Positions 5,614 to 5,802 of a DNA stretch of 5,802 bases are shown here, piece by piece (position 1 is the stretch's first letter; each line of letters starts with the position of its first letter). The notes beneath the pieces were generated by a model. That model saw nothing but the letters and a program-made list of their open reading frames with translations, was not told the origin of the DNA and did no database searches. Origin of the DNA: Flavobacteriaceae bacterium (GTDB lineage Bacteria > Bacteroidota > Bacteroidia > Flavobacteriales > Flavobacteriaceae); contig JABSPN010000213.1 of the NCBI GenBank assembly GCA_013214425.1, forward strand, positions 1 to 5,802. Reading direction: 5' to 3'. A program made the position numbers and the translations under genes.

Positions 5614-5706
5614 TGAGGCTGCTTTTATCCTTCTTTAACTTAAATTCTGATTTTAATTATGCCAGTTAGTATTCAGAATATGACATTTTCATATAACGCA
5701 GCCTCA
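5614..5706. repeat. Nested inverted repeats, possible structured RNA or element remnant
   Basis: TGAGGCTGC (5614-5622) and GCAGCCTCA (5698-5706) are perfect 9-base inverted repeats 75 bases apart. Inside them ATTCTGA (5644-5650) and TCAGAAT (5673-5679) form a second, 7-base pair. Together they could fold into an outer stem, an internal loop and an inner stem-loop. On the plus strand the outer stem is followed by ATTTTTAATAA, a weak terminator-like T-run. Confidence 0.4.
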
Positions 5707-5802
5707 ATTTTTAATAACTACTACATCTCGCTACGAAAACCAATACTTTAATAATCAGTAGTGCTATTCTAAATATCTCCATAGTATCTACTGAAGTTGT
5801 TT

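Larger units (their letters stand above)
5505..5802. other. Gene-free right edge upstream of the rtcB-prfH cluster
   Basis: These 298 AT-rich bases contain no credible coding frame on either strand. They hold the possible cluster promoter (5546-5574) and a set of nested inverted repeats (5614-5706). Beyond 5707 I see nothing recognisable. Confidence 0.6.

Overview
The window looks like chromosome of a member of the Bacteroidota, most likely a flavobacterium. The DNA is AT-rich, and none of the gene starts I checked shows an obvious Shine-Dalgarno sequence. Two possible promoters resemble the Bacteroidota pattern (TTG, then TAnnTTTG about 20 bases later). The short hairpin repeats between genes are also of a style common in flavobacterial genomes. 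No tRNA, rRNA, insertion sequence or CRISPR array was found.

The left part (1-1996) reads rightward. It begins with the last 96 codons of a substrate-binding protein of the tungstate (TupA-like) family. A TesA-like SGNH esterase follows, overlapping by 4 bases a membrane protein of unknown function. A UmuD-like self-cleaving S24 peptidase comes last, and it has no umuC beside it.

The right part (2035-5504) reads leftward and forms one cluster, in transcription order: an uncharacterised, very basic and Trp-rich protein; RtcB RNA ligase; a small TPR protein; and PrfH, a release-factor homologue. RtcB and PrfH are known partners in other bacteria. PrfH releases the nascent peptide from ribosomes whose 16S rRNA decoding centre has been cut by a ribotoxin, and RtcB reseals the cut. 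The window therefore very probably encodes a ribosome rescue-and-repair system. Its less usual part is the two extra genes: the basic protein overlaps rtcB by 13 bases, and the TPR gene ends 15 bases before prfH. Either could be an undescribed helper that binds rRNA, senses damage or acts as a scaffold, but this is inference from position and composition only.

The leftward cluster and the rightward umuD converge at 1996/2035, with a shared hairpin terminator between them. The gap between rtcB and the TPR gene holds a perfect GC-rich hairpin and a degraded dispersed repeat. The right edge (5505-5802) has no gene; it holds a possible promoter for the cluster and a pair of nested inverted repeats.
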